A stretch of 64,000 nucleotides of DNA from Lumbricus rubellus. Lineage: Eukaryota; Annelida; Clitellata; Crassiclitellata; Lumbricidae. The stretch covers positions 5,278,507 through 5,342,506 of the forward strand of contig OX243819.1 of NCBI GenBank assembly GCA_945859605.1, given 5' to 3'. Of this stretch, positions 11,800 through 25,592 are shown piece after piece (within the stretch, counting starts at the first letter, position 1; each line of letters begins with the position of its first letter). The notes under the pieces are model-generated. The model did no database searches and was not told the DNA's origin. It saw only the letters and a list, made by a program, of their open reading frames with translations. A program made the translations under genes and the position numbers.

Positions 11800-14700
11800 C
11801 TGCCACGCAAAAGACATAAAATGACGAGAAATGTTTCCTGGTTTAATCTACAGTTTCATCTGACAGTCCTAATAGAAGCAGCCTTTCTCACATCAAATGT
11901 CAAAGCTGAACTATGAACTTAGGGGCTGTCCATATATTACCTATGCACAAAGAAGGGGTCATGGGATTTAGGCAATTTGCATACAGGTGTATATGGGGAG
12001 GGCATCGGCAAAATGTACGTGCGCAAAATAAATGTCTAATTATGACGGCCGCATTAGCCGGTATTGTCCTATAGTTGTCCGATGGCATTTGACTACATTA
12101 TAATTTTATTCTGTGCAGATCTAACCAGTAAACCATATGTTTAGTTAACAAATTTTTGCTAGCAAAAATGACGTTTGACAAAAATAAACAGTAGCCTATG
12201 GTAAAATACACGTTTCATAGATGACTTTTACCTAAATGGCCGTTGTAAGTGGGGAAGTGATGCTACGGCCGGGAACAACAGATGACCACAGCACAGACCA
12301 AAATACACAGCTGCATGAGAAACCAAAGCAGCAGGCTTGCCCAACTGCAGCAGGCTTCAGTCGCATAATAATAAAGCTGAGCAAAACCCAATTCCACTGC
12401 CCAAGTACTGGAAAGAGCTTATCTACAGTCACCCATCTGGGTTTCTGGTTGGATAGCTGGCCAACAGTTTAAGTGTCTGAGGCCCACAGCTCAAGATAAG
12501 TTATATATATATATATGCAAGCCGTTCTTTGTCATGACAGGCGTCTGCTATCTGTCATATTAACGTCTATTGACCAAGGAAGAATTGCACAGTGGGTGGA
12601 ATAATTTTAATTTAAATAACCAAATTTGTAATCCCCAAAATACAGGATTGCATATTTGTCAGTCATGGGATCTCACGTCCCGGGATTTCCAAGATTCAGG
12701 ATCCAGGCATTACAATCCCTAATCTGCTCATCGCAAACTCTAAGCTATGCATTAGTGGTATACTAATCTGATACAAATTTGATATCAGAATTCAACCATT
12801 CTTCAGATCTCTAAGTTATAAAATGCTTCTAAAAAACTTCCGGAATTAAATTCTTCACTGCAGTCTTTAAATGCACTTGAAAAACAAAGCAAACAGACCT
12901 GCACTGTGCTGTACATCTTTGATCTCATACTGGATCTCATTTTGAACTGGAATGTCCTTCCATGTTGCCAAGAATGTCCGCTTTTCCATTTCTCCATCCT
13001 CAACAAACAGAATGTGCATCGGGACGAGGCAGCTGAAGTACAGCACATCAATGTTGTTCTTGATGGCAACCTTTAATAGAAAATAACACTTTAAAAACAA
13101 TAATTTGAAATCACTTTACAAAAAACTGTTCATATTATTTATTATAAAAAATTAGTAGAAAATAATTCGACATCGTTTTACAACAACAGAATGCCACAAA
13201 CCGAAAACACAACTATGTTCTTTGTGCTCTAGAGCATACTTCTCGAGGGTCTCTGTGGCAGTCTGGGCTTTACGACAGAGGTTCTTAACCTTTTTCAGCG
13301 CACGACAAGGTCTAAAATTGGCGACACACCATGCAATCGTCATTTGTCAATATCGTTAAAATTAAAACACTCTAACGTTAAACTAGCTTATTTATTTTAA
13401 ATTGTTAAAAATTTGAATTAATGAAAATGTTGCTACTAAATGCTTTCTAATTTCTAAAGATTCTAAAAATTTAAATTCCACTCATCTAAAGATTCTATGT
13501 CGTTTTATGATTCTATGTTGATTGTTTGATACATAACAGTTGTAAACAACTAATGGTGAGCACTGCAAATCGTACTTTTGTGTGACTTTGTGCACGCACA
13601 AAATATCTTAGTGATAGTGACAATACATACACTTGCACTAAAACAAGCATCCTGCATATAATGAAAAAACACCATTTTCAGAGCAAACAAAATGCAATTG
13701 AATTTTGCACAGATTTAGGGGCTAGATGTCCAAGTGTCCATAGTAAGAAATTGAACTTAAGATGAAAGTCATGAAGCTGTGGACCTGTAGGTTTGTAAGT
13801 GGATCCATGCGTTGGACGGGTCCAGATGAAGCGAGCGGCAAAGACACGCTAATGCTTTGACTTGGCATCAGTGGACTCGACACGTTCAGCTGCTGCGTTG
13901 GAACAAGTCCAAAGCTGAAACACACAATTTAATCAAATATTTAGCAATGTCAGCTGCTTTTCGACCGTTCAACATGCATCATCGCTGTTCTCTTACTCTA
14001 CCAAGATTAGTGTATGCACACATGGGCGCCCACAGAAATTTTGGAGGAGGGGGCAAAACATGGGCAACGGTTTAAATTTTTTTAGTAAGAGATGGAAAAT
14101 TCAAAGCAAATATTAAGAACGGGTATGTTTTCACAAAGTTGTTTATAAATGTAAATTTCTCAATGTTACTCTGTGTGTCGTTAGTAACATTTGCGAAAAA
14201 GTGCAAAGAAATTTGTCAGAAAACGAAAAATAGTAGTAAAAAATGGGTAAATCAACTTTCCAGGGGGGGAAGTACCCCCTCTTGCCTCTATGTGCGGGCG
14301 CCCATGTATGCACACACACACACACACACACATTCACACACCTGGTTTCATCAGACCCCAGAAACTGTGGCACCAATGTTTGATTTTCCCCCAAGACAAA
14401 TCTGAAGGCAAATAACCTATATATGATCTTTGAGGTCTTCCGAAGTTCAATCCTTCACAATCATCGCAAATCTACCGATCAGAATGAATTGACTGCATTC
14501 ATCCATGAATTCAACGTCCAATGCCAGCCATTTACAGCAGCCTGCTTTTGTGATGGGCAATCTCAACAGACATATTAATATTACGAAGAATCAGGCTAAC
14601 AGTCTAGATCTCGTCATCACTAAATATAATTGTACGCCATAAGACAGACTTTTGCGTGCAGTTCAATAAAGGCTTGCTGAATTACATCGTACCAACATTA

Positions 14701-17700
14701 CAACAAATCCTCGTGGCTGAGTGCTTCTTAAAGTGGTTGTCCGTGGACCGGTCTGTGGAGTACTGATCACCCAGTCCATGGAAAAAAGTTAAAAGTAAAT
14801 TCTAATTATTAATCAATTTAGCCTATGTGAAATTGTTAAATATAATAAACACAAAAGCAGAAATCTTTTGAATATCAAAGTTCACTGTGAATCGCTCAGA
14901 ATGAAATTGAGCCTCACATTGATTTCGCTTGCTACGAGTAGCCTCAACAAGCTCATGTGTCATACTACTGACTAGTATGTTTCGTCTACTTTTAAAATAT
15001 ATATTCTTTGTGCTTTTTCTGATTGCTGTTTTTTCTAGCAAGTGTTTCCATTAATTAGTAATGCACAATCTTAGTGACGTGTCATTGGCTATATTTTTGC
15101 AGCTCCACTTACTAATAATATAGCAAAGTTAAATTCACTTCTAATCTAATTTAAAACTTTGAGTGTAACTTTTACAAAATGTAATTAAATGAGAATCAAA
15201 TTGAGAAATTAATTAAATGCTATTAGGGTAACTTAGGGATATGTTTTAATTATTGAAACAAATCCCTAATTATAAATAACCTTTCAATAGTCCTTTTTCT
15301 AATATGGGTCGCTATGACTGCACTTGCCATTTAAGTTAGCAGTTCGCGAGCTTCAACAAAAGAGATGTAGTTATATCGTTAGACACTGCTGATAGAAGGC
15401 CTCCTCTTACAGTGACCTCAGACTTTCTTATGTGAGCTGTATCAGTGGTTCTCAGACTGATTGCCGGTCCGTGGGCTGCAGAAGTTTGAGAAGCACTGAT
15501 GCAGTTCACATACAAATTATTAGAAGAGCATTCAGCATATCACGTCAACTTGGCTGTCGACCGACCTGTTCTTGTTGAACTGAACGGCAAAGTTAGTCAT
15601 CGGTTGGATCGCTCGGTTCGTCAAAGTCAGTTCCATCAAGATTTGACCGCTTCTTCGTGAAAACGTTCCAGAAATCTCCAGTCCTTTGCCCTTCGCTGCC
15701 TGCAGCCAAACCTACAATTCAGCAAAAAAGCAGCAGTCGTTCCAATCTCTACAATCTTCCATCTCCATAGAAGCAGAATATATCTCTGCACAACAACAAC
15801 AACACCGCCGCTTGTTCAGCTGGGTCTGTAATCTGATTTTTAGGCATGAGTCATGCTTAGTGCTCTTCTTGTCAAATTATCGCAACTGTTTAACTCTTTA
15901 ATGACAAGCTCCATTGGAATCCGATGTAGTTTACTACATACTCGTCACTAAAGGGTCAAAGCAATAATAGCTGGTGACAATCTTTAGCCATGCATATTGT
16001 CTATAAACACCCAATGTTCTTGACTTCAGATTGTGAACATTTTTTAAATACAGAATGCAAGTATGAAATGTTTTTACCTCCTGTGCGGGCACAAAAGTTG
16101 ACGATGAAGCCATGCCAAAAATATCATTCAATCCACCCAAAGCCTGTGATCCGCCTCCTCCTCCTCCTCCCAGGAAATCTAAGCCCCCTGCCGCTCCTCC
16201 AGTTGACTGCTGTGAAGGAGGACCAAGCTAAAGAAAAGAAACACAAATCAATCAGCAACAGAAACCAACGGCGTTCCAGTGACAACACAACAGAAATCGT
16301 AAAGTCTACTAAACACTCACTCCGGAAAAAGGATTTTCTGGACTACAAGCTGCTAATGATGCAAAACTTGTTTTGTATTTAAGCATTTATACAGCGCCTC
16401 TAAGAGGGTGAACCGTTCAGAAGTGCTCCCAGTGCACAAAGCCCATGAGAAGAAGCAGGTTTTAAGAAGACAGAAGAAAGAAGAGAGGCGGACAGACAGA
16501 ATCGTAGAACAAACAGAAGGAGAAAGCACATGGCAAAACATGTTCGTTCATTCATTTCGAAAATTTATATATTGCCCCTTCAAGAAGTCTCCTCAGAAGC
16601 ACTCCCAGTCCAGCCATGGCTAAAAAGGATAGCAACTGGTAGAAAGCAGGCAAATCATTCTGAGATAGTAAGCACAGTGCAAGCGGGAGACCATTCCATG
16701 AGGACGGGTCAACTACCGAGAAGGCTCGACGCTGTCTGGTAGCAGAGCGGGTTCGAGGGACCAGCAGCTCCCCATTGGCCAAGAAGCGCAAAGTTTGACG
16801 GGAGGCTAAGTCAGAAATCAAACAATCAAGACAGAGTACTACCAGGGAGAGGCCGCCAGACAAGTGCTGCTATTCTGTAGGAGATGCATTGTGAGACTGG
16901 AAGCCAGTGCAAAAACATCACACACGCATGTAAGAAGAAATCGTTGTGTGTAAGGTAAACAGTTACATTCGCGAAAAGACACGAGAGAGCTATTTACGTA
17001 CAAATGTGTCGAGTCCATCCCCCAACAAATCCATCATAGCTGCGGATGAGCTTTGACCTCCTACACCAATCATTGAAGGAGGAGACGGAGACATCATGGA
17101 AGGATGCTGCTGCTGCTGCTGCTGACCGAGCGGCGGTGGATTCATGTCAAGTAGATCGCCGATGAGGGAGTCGACGTTTGGAATGACTGTCGTCATCTGA
17201 GACGACGACGATTGCATCTGCGATGGAAGAACGTCTGACGTCATGTCATCAGGTGATCCAACCCTGAAAAGAAAATAACAACCAATAATAATAATAATAA
17301 CAAATACAACGAATTGTTGTCCACATATTTTTTTTGTCCCTTTGGCGTTCGAAACCCTGGGTCCGATTAACAGCGAAGGATTGATATTCCTTTCAGACCT
17401 GGGACAAAGGATAAGCACTATATCGGGGGAGCCACGAGAAACAACATTTTTGTTCCAGCGTATCTCGCTGACGATACAACGCTACAACGCAGTTGCGTTT
17501 AGGGGCACTTTCGCCGATCAGGACACAGAGTATGAATAGGGCCGTTCCAGAATGTGATTTTATATTAGGCGGTAGCGAAGTCCCTGAGGAATCCTGTATA
17601 CCTCGGGGCAAATAAAAAAAAAAAAAAAAAAATAATAATAATAATAACATTTTGACGATCATTTCTATGGCGCCATAACACAGCACAAAGGCGCCTCTAC

Positions 17701-20700
17701 AAAAACCCAAACGCAGTCAAAGGTACGCCTTAGAAAACATATGTCTTCAGTCGAGGTTTGAAAGACTCAACTGAGTTGGCCGAACGAACTGTGGCAGGCA
17801 GACTGTTCCAGCAGCGGGGGCCAGCAGTTATGCAACAACATATCATCATATGCAACATCATATCATCATATGCAACATCATATCATCATATGCAACAACA
17901 TATCATCATATGCAACATCATATCATCATGTGCAACAACATATCATCATATGCAACAACATATCATCATATGCAACAACATAATCATCATATGCAACAAC
18001 ATATCATCATAAGCAACAACATATCATCATATGCAACAACATATCATCATAAGCAACAACATATCATCATATGCAACAACATATCATCATATGCAACAAC
18101 ATATCATCATATGCAACAACATATCATCATATGCAACAACATATCATCATAATGGTAATGACTGGCAAAGCAACATTCAGCGAGAGAAGTGTCTGTCTTC
18201 GGTTCACATCACATCACTCTGCTTCAATGTCTCGCCATAAACTCTAACTTGCAAACAATGGTGGTTGTCGGTCATATCAACGTCAACGCCTGTGTATTCT
18301 TCCGCAGTCTACCATTCACCTATCCAACAGTGTTTACTTACGATTATAGCCTCACATTCAAATCCACACAATTCCTCAACTCTCGTGCTTCTGCATGCAC
18401 CTTCTCAACAGAATTCACTGACTTTACTTTACACATTGGTTGAATTTAGAAAAAGATTTCAACTGGTCTCACCTAACATGTTATTAATACAATCACCTCT
18501 ACCCATTGACAGCCACCAATCAGACTTTCTCTCTTACATCCCTGACCATCCCAATCCAGTCTATGCTACTCTGCAGTCTGCTTCTCTGGCTGAGTTACAA
18601 TGTAGAACTCAGAGATGACATTCTGTATGCTGCATCCAAACCTTTTTGCAGCACTTTTTGCTTCAAAAAGCACCTCAAACTCAATGAACGCTTCCGTTGG
18701 CTTTCATACCATTAGGCAGGGGCGGATCCATGGAGCCAATCCGACCATGACCCGGGCCCCCATTTCAAAAGTGCATGGGACGTGCCCTCCCCCATTCGGT
18801 TTCAACAAGCTTTAAATCAAAGCAGCGGGATAAGGCACGAGAAAAAAATAGCATACGACTAAAGAAGTTATAGTATATTTCCAAGGCATGAAGACCAGAT
18901 GAATAAAAAAGGTCATCAATGGCAGAGAAAATTAGTATATTTTGCAGACATTTCGGGCAAATGACTAAAAAAATCACCGAAAATTTTGGGCCACTCCTTC
19001 AAAAATTTCTGTTTCTGCCCCTGCCATTAGGTATATATCCGTGTTATTACCTTGCAGCCAAACTGAGATTTACAATTCTTTACAACTTAGTACATTTTAT
19101 AGTTTTTAATAATAATATTAATAACAATGATAAAATTAAAGAAAAGCCACCACTACTAAAAAAACAACTTTTTACAGACTAAACAAATTTATACGTCAGT
19201 AACAGATCATAGAAACCTTGTAAGGAGAGTCCGTCTCGCTGGCACCCCCCCACGTCCTTCGATGAACGCATTCGGTGGCTTGTGATAGACGGATGAGAGA
19301 CTCGATATGTGGCAGATGAGTTCATCGAGAAGCGACGGTTCAATGAGATCCGTCTCCTCAGAGATGAGAGGCTTCTCCGCCAGAACGACTTCTTTCGCTG
19401 CGGCTGGATCGGTTGACAACAGACGCCAGTAGATGTAGCCACGATCACGCAAATCAGGATTATCACTGTCCTACAAATCGACAAAAACAGTCTGAGTTCA
19501 TCAATTTGAAAGGTCTCACCACAGAGGTCAAAGTGAACCATTTGAAGCTGGTTGATTAATATTCAAAACACACACAACGCTGCATTGCTGGTGGAAAGAC
19601 CACATGGTGCAAATGTAGACAAAAAACTGAACTGGAATCATATAAAAATATAAAACCACCAAATGACGACAAAAGAAAACAGTCACACTTTCCAGATGAC
19701 TTTCAGTTTTGAGCAGAAACGATTTGATCTAACTCACAACTTGTGCTCATTCGCAACAAGACAGCACCAACTAAGCAGGAATAGTTAGAACATTTAAATC
19801 TATTTAAGGGCAAGCTCATCACTTTCAATAATCAAGACAATTATTGACAAAATTACTGACAAATTTTAGACTGTAAGCTCAACAACTGCATAACAAAAGA
19901 TTTTACACATACCTCTGTCTTACAATTATACATTAAAAACGATACTTTTTCACATGTCTTACTTTTGCCATATTTATTTGAACAATGCATGGTGAGTTAT
20001 TTGCATTTGATCAACATGCAAAAAACTGGTAAAATGCTACAACTCTAAATGGAAAGTTAACCAACAGTAAGTGAAAGTCACAAATAAGCACTGCATAATC
20101 ATCATCATCCCCAAAACCACCACAACCATCTTCCTTATCAATATCATCATCCTTATTATCATCAACAGCATTACTCACCTGCGTAGCTAGACTGAGCACC
20201 TGCTGGACGAGTTCCTGTGTATCTGTCGGTCTCTTTAGGAACAGCTTAACAATAGCCGTCAGCAGCTGCAACTGAACCTGTCATCCACGCACAACATCAT
20301 AACATAACATAACAACATCATAACATAACAACATCATAACACAACAACATCATAACATAACAACATCATAGCATAACAACATCATAACATAACAACATCA
20401 ATAGCATCAGTTCACATCACACACTGTTCAATTACTCAATTTTAAATATTGTTGTGCACATCCCATTCTCTGATGTTTACATTGGACGTCTTCTTCTATC
20501 ACGTTGTTTTTATTGCTTTGAGTTGCTCCGCATTGGCTTCTGTCTACTGGACACAACGTAATCTCTGCAATCACAATTTAAGTGATTGGTCGATGACTGT
20601 GCATATCAACACTGCTACATTGTATCTTATCTAATGAGTAATGACAATCAGGAGTCAGACATAACTTGAGACGGAGTTGATTCTGCAGTGGCTAAAATAT

Positions 20701-21750
20701 CGCGCTGTCTATGGTGGAAACAAAGATGTTCTTATCGACCAATTATGCAATTCCAATTGTAGTCTGACATTCACAATGCACCACTTCAAGAAACAATTCT
20801 CATCTGTGGCGCTCCAAATGGAAACCAGTGAAATGACAAGAAGTGAAATGATAAGAAACAATGGACAGACTTCAGGTAACTACCAAACTGTGGAAGGGAG
20901 AAAAAAGTGAGGAGCTTGAGTCACAACTCTTAACAAAGGCGATCTTAAAATTCTCCTATCAGTGGTGTTCTTAAATCAATGATAATGAAAATCATCCACT
21001 ATGTATAGGAGACGGAGACCAATCAAACGGTCTTCAGCCGCAAGCAAAGCAGAGGCAAAGAACGTGTAAGATGTTCATGTCACAGATTGCATGGAAGCCA
21101 GACCCAAGACATCTTATCTAGTCTCTAGTTCATCACAAAATTCTTCACACACGACTAACTAATTTTTTATCAACATAGCAGCATTTTTAGACAGTTTGAA
21201 TACGTTTGTTGCAGAGAGCAGAATGCAAAAAAATGTAAATGCAATGGATCACAATTCGACAAAAGAAAAGGCAAAATCACACTTGATTTTTATCTTCATG
21301 TATACAGGGTGGGTCATTGCATTAGCTAATATGTACAGCATTAAAAAGTAATTTATAGACTGCCAATTGCGTCACAAACTTGTGTGTTTTCATCATGGAA
21401 GCCTTCCAAGAAGCTTTCCAACAGTTCATCGGCATTGTCGATCCTTTCTGCGTATTCGCCAATGATCCAAATCATCGAAGCCCTGTTGTCAAGAAGCCAA
21501 CGATAATCAAATGACTCACCAAACTTCAATGCCTTTTAAGTAATTCACTGTGTACTTAAAACTCACAGCTCAGTAGTTTTACAGAGTATTACTGTTAAAA
21601 CTACCAATAATAATAAACAGTGCCAATCAATCAATCAATCAATTTTCACGTTAAATGGAGCACATAATATCTCAACTGAGTGCTCCTGCTTCTCTCAAAG
21701 CCATCAGATGACAATCGGTCTCTCCCTCTGCCTTCACCAACATATGTATA

Positions 21751-21799
<49 letters not shown>

Positions 21800-24635
21800 C
21801 ATAAATTGTCTATTCACGCCTCAACTGCTGCAACTCACTTATTATGCCCCCATCCCCTAAACAGCATCTTTCCTTTCAATTGGTCTTAATTGCTTCGGGT
21901 AGGCTAATAATAGCCTGACTCCTTCGCTTTGATCCTACATCTCTACACATACTCTTCTTCGTCCTGCACTGGCTTCGTATAACTGCACACATCAACCACA
22001 AGATCTTCCTTCTGCTATCCAAAGCACAGATCTGCAAAATGTCTCTCAATAGACCCGCCTCTACAACTACAGAATTATGCAAAAGACAATGTTATAGGCA
22101 TTCATCATCATCTCTCGATTTGTTCTGCTCATCATCTTGAACTTTTTATTATCAGGACTACGCCTAAAAACTGCTCTTGTCCTGACGTTCTCTGTGTTTA
22201 GTCCGTCCATCTTGAATGACCTTTCTCCATCACTAAAAACAAAATAATTACTCGCTTTTTCTCATCAGTCTCACAATCTTTAAACGCATTTCTTTCCACC
22301 GAAGTTCCCATGCTGACAGCATCTCTGAAAAGTAATTCTTCAAGAGAGAGACGTCATATAAATCTATCGAAATACGATGTGATATAGACACAAATCTCTC
22401 CACAATTTTGTCCAACCATAAAGAACAGACTCTGGCATGATGCACTGACGGTTAAACTGGCAATCTATCATCGAGCATTGTGTTTCTCAAGTGTGTCTTT
22501 ATTATCTTGAGGCAACTGAACGAGCACTATGGTTGAGCTGAGTAACTGGAATAGTGCTTTCAGTCAAAACCATGTAGCTTGTTTAGTTGATAGAATGATG
22601 ATCAGCAATGATATCATCGACGATAATGATGAATCGACAGAGTTTTCAAGTGACGTCATAGTTTTCAATTACGACATTTTCGACTGCATATAGTGCTGTG
22701 TTATGGAGTGCGAACTGCAGACGGCAATAGCAAAAAATGTCCCAAACATATTCTGGAAAGGGCGAAATTCAGATAGAGCAAAGGTTTTTTTACGAGAGCA
22801 TTTTCCCTGCCAAGCCCTGGCGTAACACCATCCCTGATAATAAACTGAATAACAAAATGCAAGTTTAGTCTGTTATTAAGACTTCAAATAGAGATGGCTA
22901 AATAAGTTTCAAAGAAATAACCTTGCTTCAGGTTCATCCAATGTGTCCAGATTTTCACAAAGTGTTGAGATGATGCTCTCATATTTGTTAGGATACTTCC
23001 TAAAGATATCCTGCAGAGATAGATAGTAAACAAAACTATATACTGATTCTGGACTCTGAAATAGATTTAGAAACATAAAAAAGTGAATTTAAAACCATTA
23101 TGACAGCAAATTACAAAGCCAATCAATGACTTTACTTTCACAAGTTTGCTGATACCAGCAGATGAAATTCTTCCAATCAATCTTCAAACATTCATATTAA
23201 AATAACGTGAGGAAAGCAGGTTATGACATCAACGATTCATGTGGACAAGAAAGCTTTAAGAGATTAGTGATGTGTGGCCAATGGCAGGTCCATCTGTGTG
23301 TCTGTCAATAACTGTCTAGAACAGCAGACATACACAACAACAACAACAACACCCCCAACCGTCCAAAGAACAAAGAGTCATGGCAGACCCATCAACCAAC
23401 AGTGCATCCACAATAAACAATACACAAATCACTATAATAGTTTGCTCAATCAGAATACTGCATGAACTTGAAACCAGCACCTTTCAAGTAAAAATGTATA
23501 GAATAGCAATGTCAAGCAATAACTTCATCAAAATACAACACACAGAGACAACGTGTAGAAAGTACTTTCCGGTGATGTGCGATTACATGGAAAAGAAGGA
23601 CATATCAAACATAACCAGACTATAACTCTTTACATACAGCAAAAATACAAAATAATTGTTGTAAACAGCCAAATAGAGGAGAAGGTCATGTTTGATTACA
23701 TTAAGCATCAATCACAACTCCACCATGCTCACCAACCATCAAAATAAATCTCATGAAAAAGCTCAGAGAGAAGTTCTGCTTTAAGCACAGACTGCTGACG
23801 ATTAGAGCGACAGAAGCAAGACATATTAGACACTTGCCTTAATGACAACAATGGCTTCCTGAACGACATAGTTGACTTTCGTCTGGATGAGATCAAGCAA
23901 CGTGCTCACACATCGCTCGGCTGCCTGCTCCACTTTTATAGCGCAACGTCCAATGGCACGCACCGACTTACGCACAAAATCAACGTCCACCTCCGTCGCA
24001 TATCTAGCAATTTATGCAATATATATGCACAATATAATATCAAGATCACACATGCAAAAGCAAGGAACAAAGAAACACATACAAGTGGTACACAATGCAA
24101 TGTAATGCAGTGACTTTATGGTGCCATAAAAAAATTCAAAAGGCACCAATAATATTATTGTTTGTCAACATCTGACAGTGAGATGCCGTAATGATGACTT
24201 GTGCATTCCACTTCAAGTCTGATTACAGCTTGCTTTTTGTCTGCTATAGATTGATGTCTTGCATATTATATGCTGGGGTCATACAAGTGCTAATTAATAC
24301 AAATAATAATCCTGCCTGGACAATCTTAAGATCAACTTTTGCTGGCCATCTGCTGTTCACATTTAACAAAAATAACTATCGTGGTTTCTCTGCTTTTTAC
24401 GTATTGAACATTGTCTATTGAATATAATAATACAACCACCACCACCACCAGCTATGCAGGATGCATATATTTCCAATCTCATTTAACAAACTACTGTACT
24501 GTGTAATTTTGAGAAGAATTTCCTAAATAAACAAGATGTAAGCATCTGCCAATATATATATAATAAAAGGAAGAATACTGCAAAAACGCTTGGCTTAATT
24601 CAGTGTGTATGTGTCATCATGTCACGTTGGTAAAC

Positions 24636-24683
<48 letters not shown>

Positions 24684-25502
24684 TGACTCATTTCATCAAT
24701 GACTCATTTCATCAATGACTCATTTCATCAATGACTCATTTCATCAATGACTCATTTCATCAATGACTCATTTCATCAATGACTCATTTCATCAATGACT
24801 CATTTCATCAATGACTGAATCACTCAGCAATGATAAGTTTCATATGAGATTTAATACACAAAACAGATCCACTTTTTATCTATGGAGTATCAGTGAGGAG
24901 CAGCACTCACTCTTTAAGTTCGGCGAGAACCTGAGCAATATTCGAATGGTTTGTCAGGCGTATCATGATGTCAAGCTTCTCCAGCTTCACATAAATAGGA
25001 TCGTTGTATTTGACGAAAAAGACTTTCATTTCACTCTTCAGAATATCAGACCTGCAACGTAAAGAATCAGAAAAATCTATTCTTAATAAAAGATATATAT
25101 CTCCGTTACTGAGCTTAATTTGCTTCTTGAACACATTTAAATTATATTCTTTTACCACATACAATTGCTGAGCTGCCTATGCTGGTCCAGATGATGTTAA
25201 ATGTCGCCCACAACAGAGATCGTTCCAGCAAGCAAAACAATGAGCTTAAGACATCATCATTGGCAAGGCTCAAGTGTATACTTGTGGCTTTTGCAATTTG
25301 CATCTGTACAAAAATATATGTGAAGCCTCTTTCAGAATGACAGTCATTCTCTTTGTCAACATCACATGAAAGAGAATGTCAATGAGATTGCGATCTAAAA
25401 GATCCAATCTTGTCTTCTGCTTAATGACATGACACGCTGGTACGCTTCTCAATGACTCCATCCACAACATCTGACATTGACCAAATCTGTTGGTTGGCTC
25501 CC

Positions 25503-25592
<90 letters not shown>

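Noticed and set aside
17758..18240. Overlapping open frames rich in His, Ile and Cys
   Set aside because: They are translations of the 20-bp minisatellite in different phases.
18265..18618. 117-residue Ser/Pro-rich frame
   Set aside because: Probably a retroelement relic, but no diagnostic motif could be read, so it was not called.
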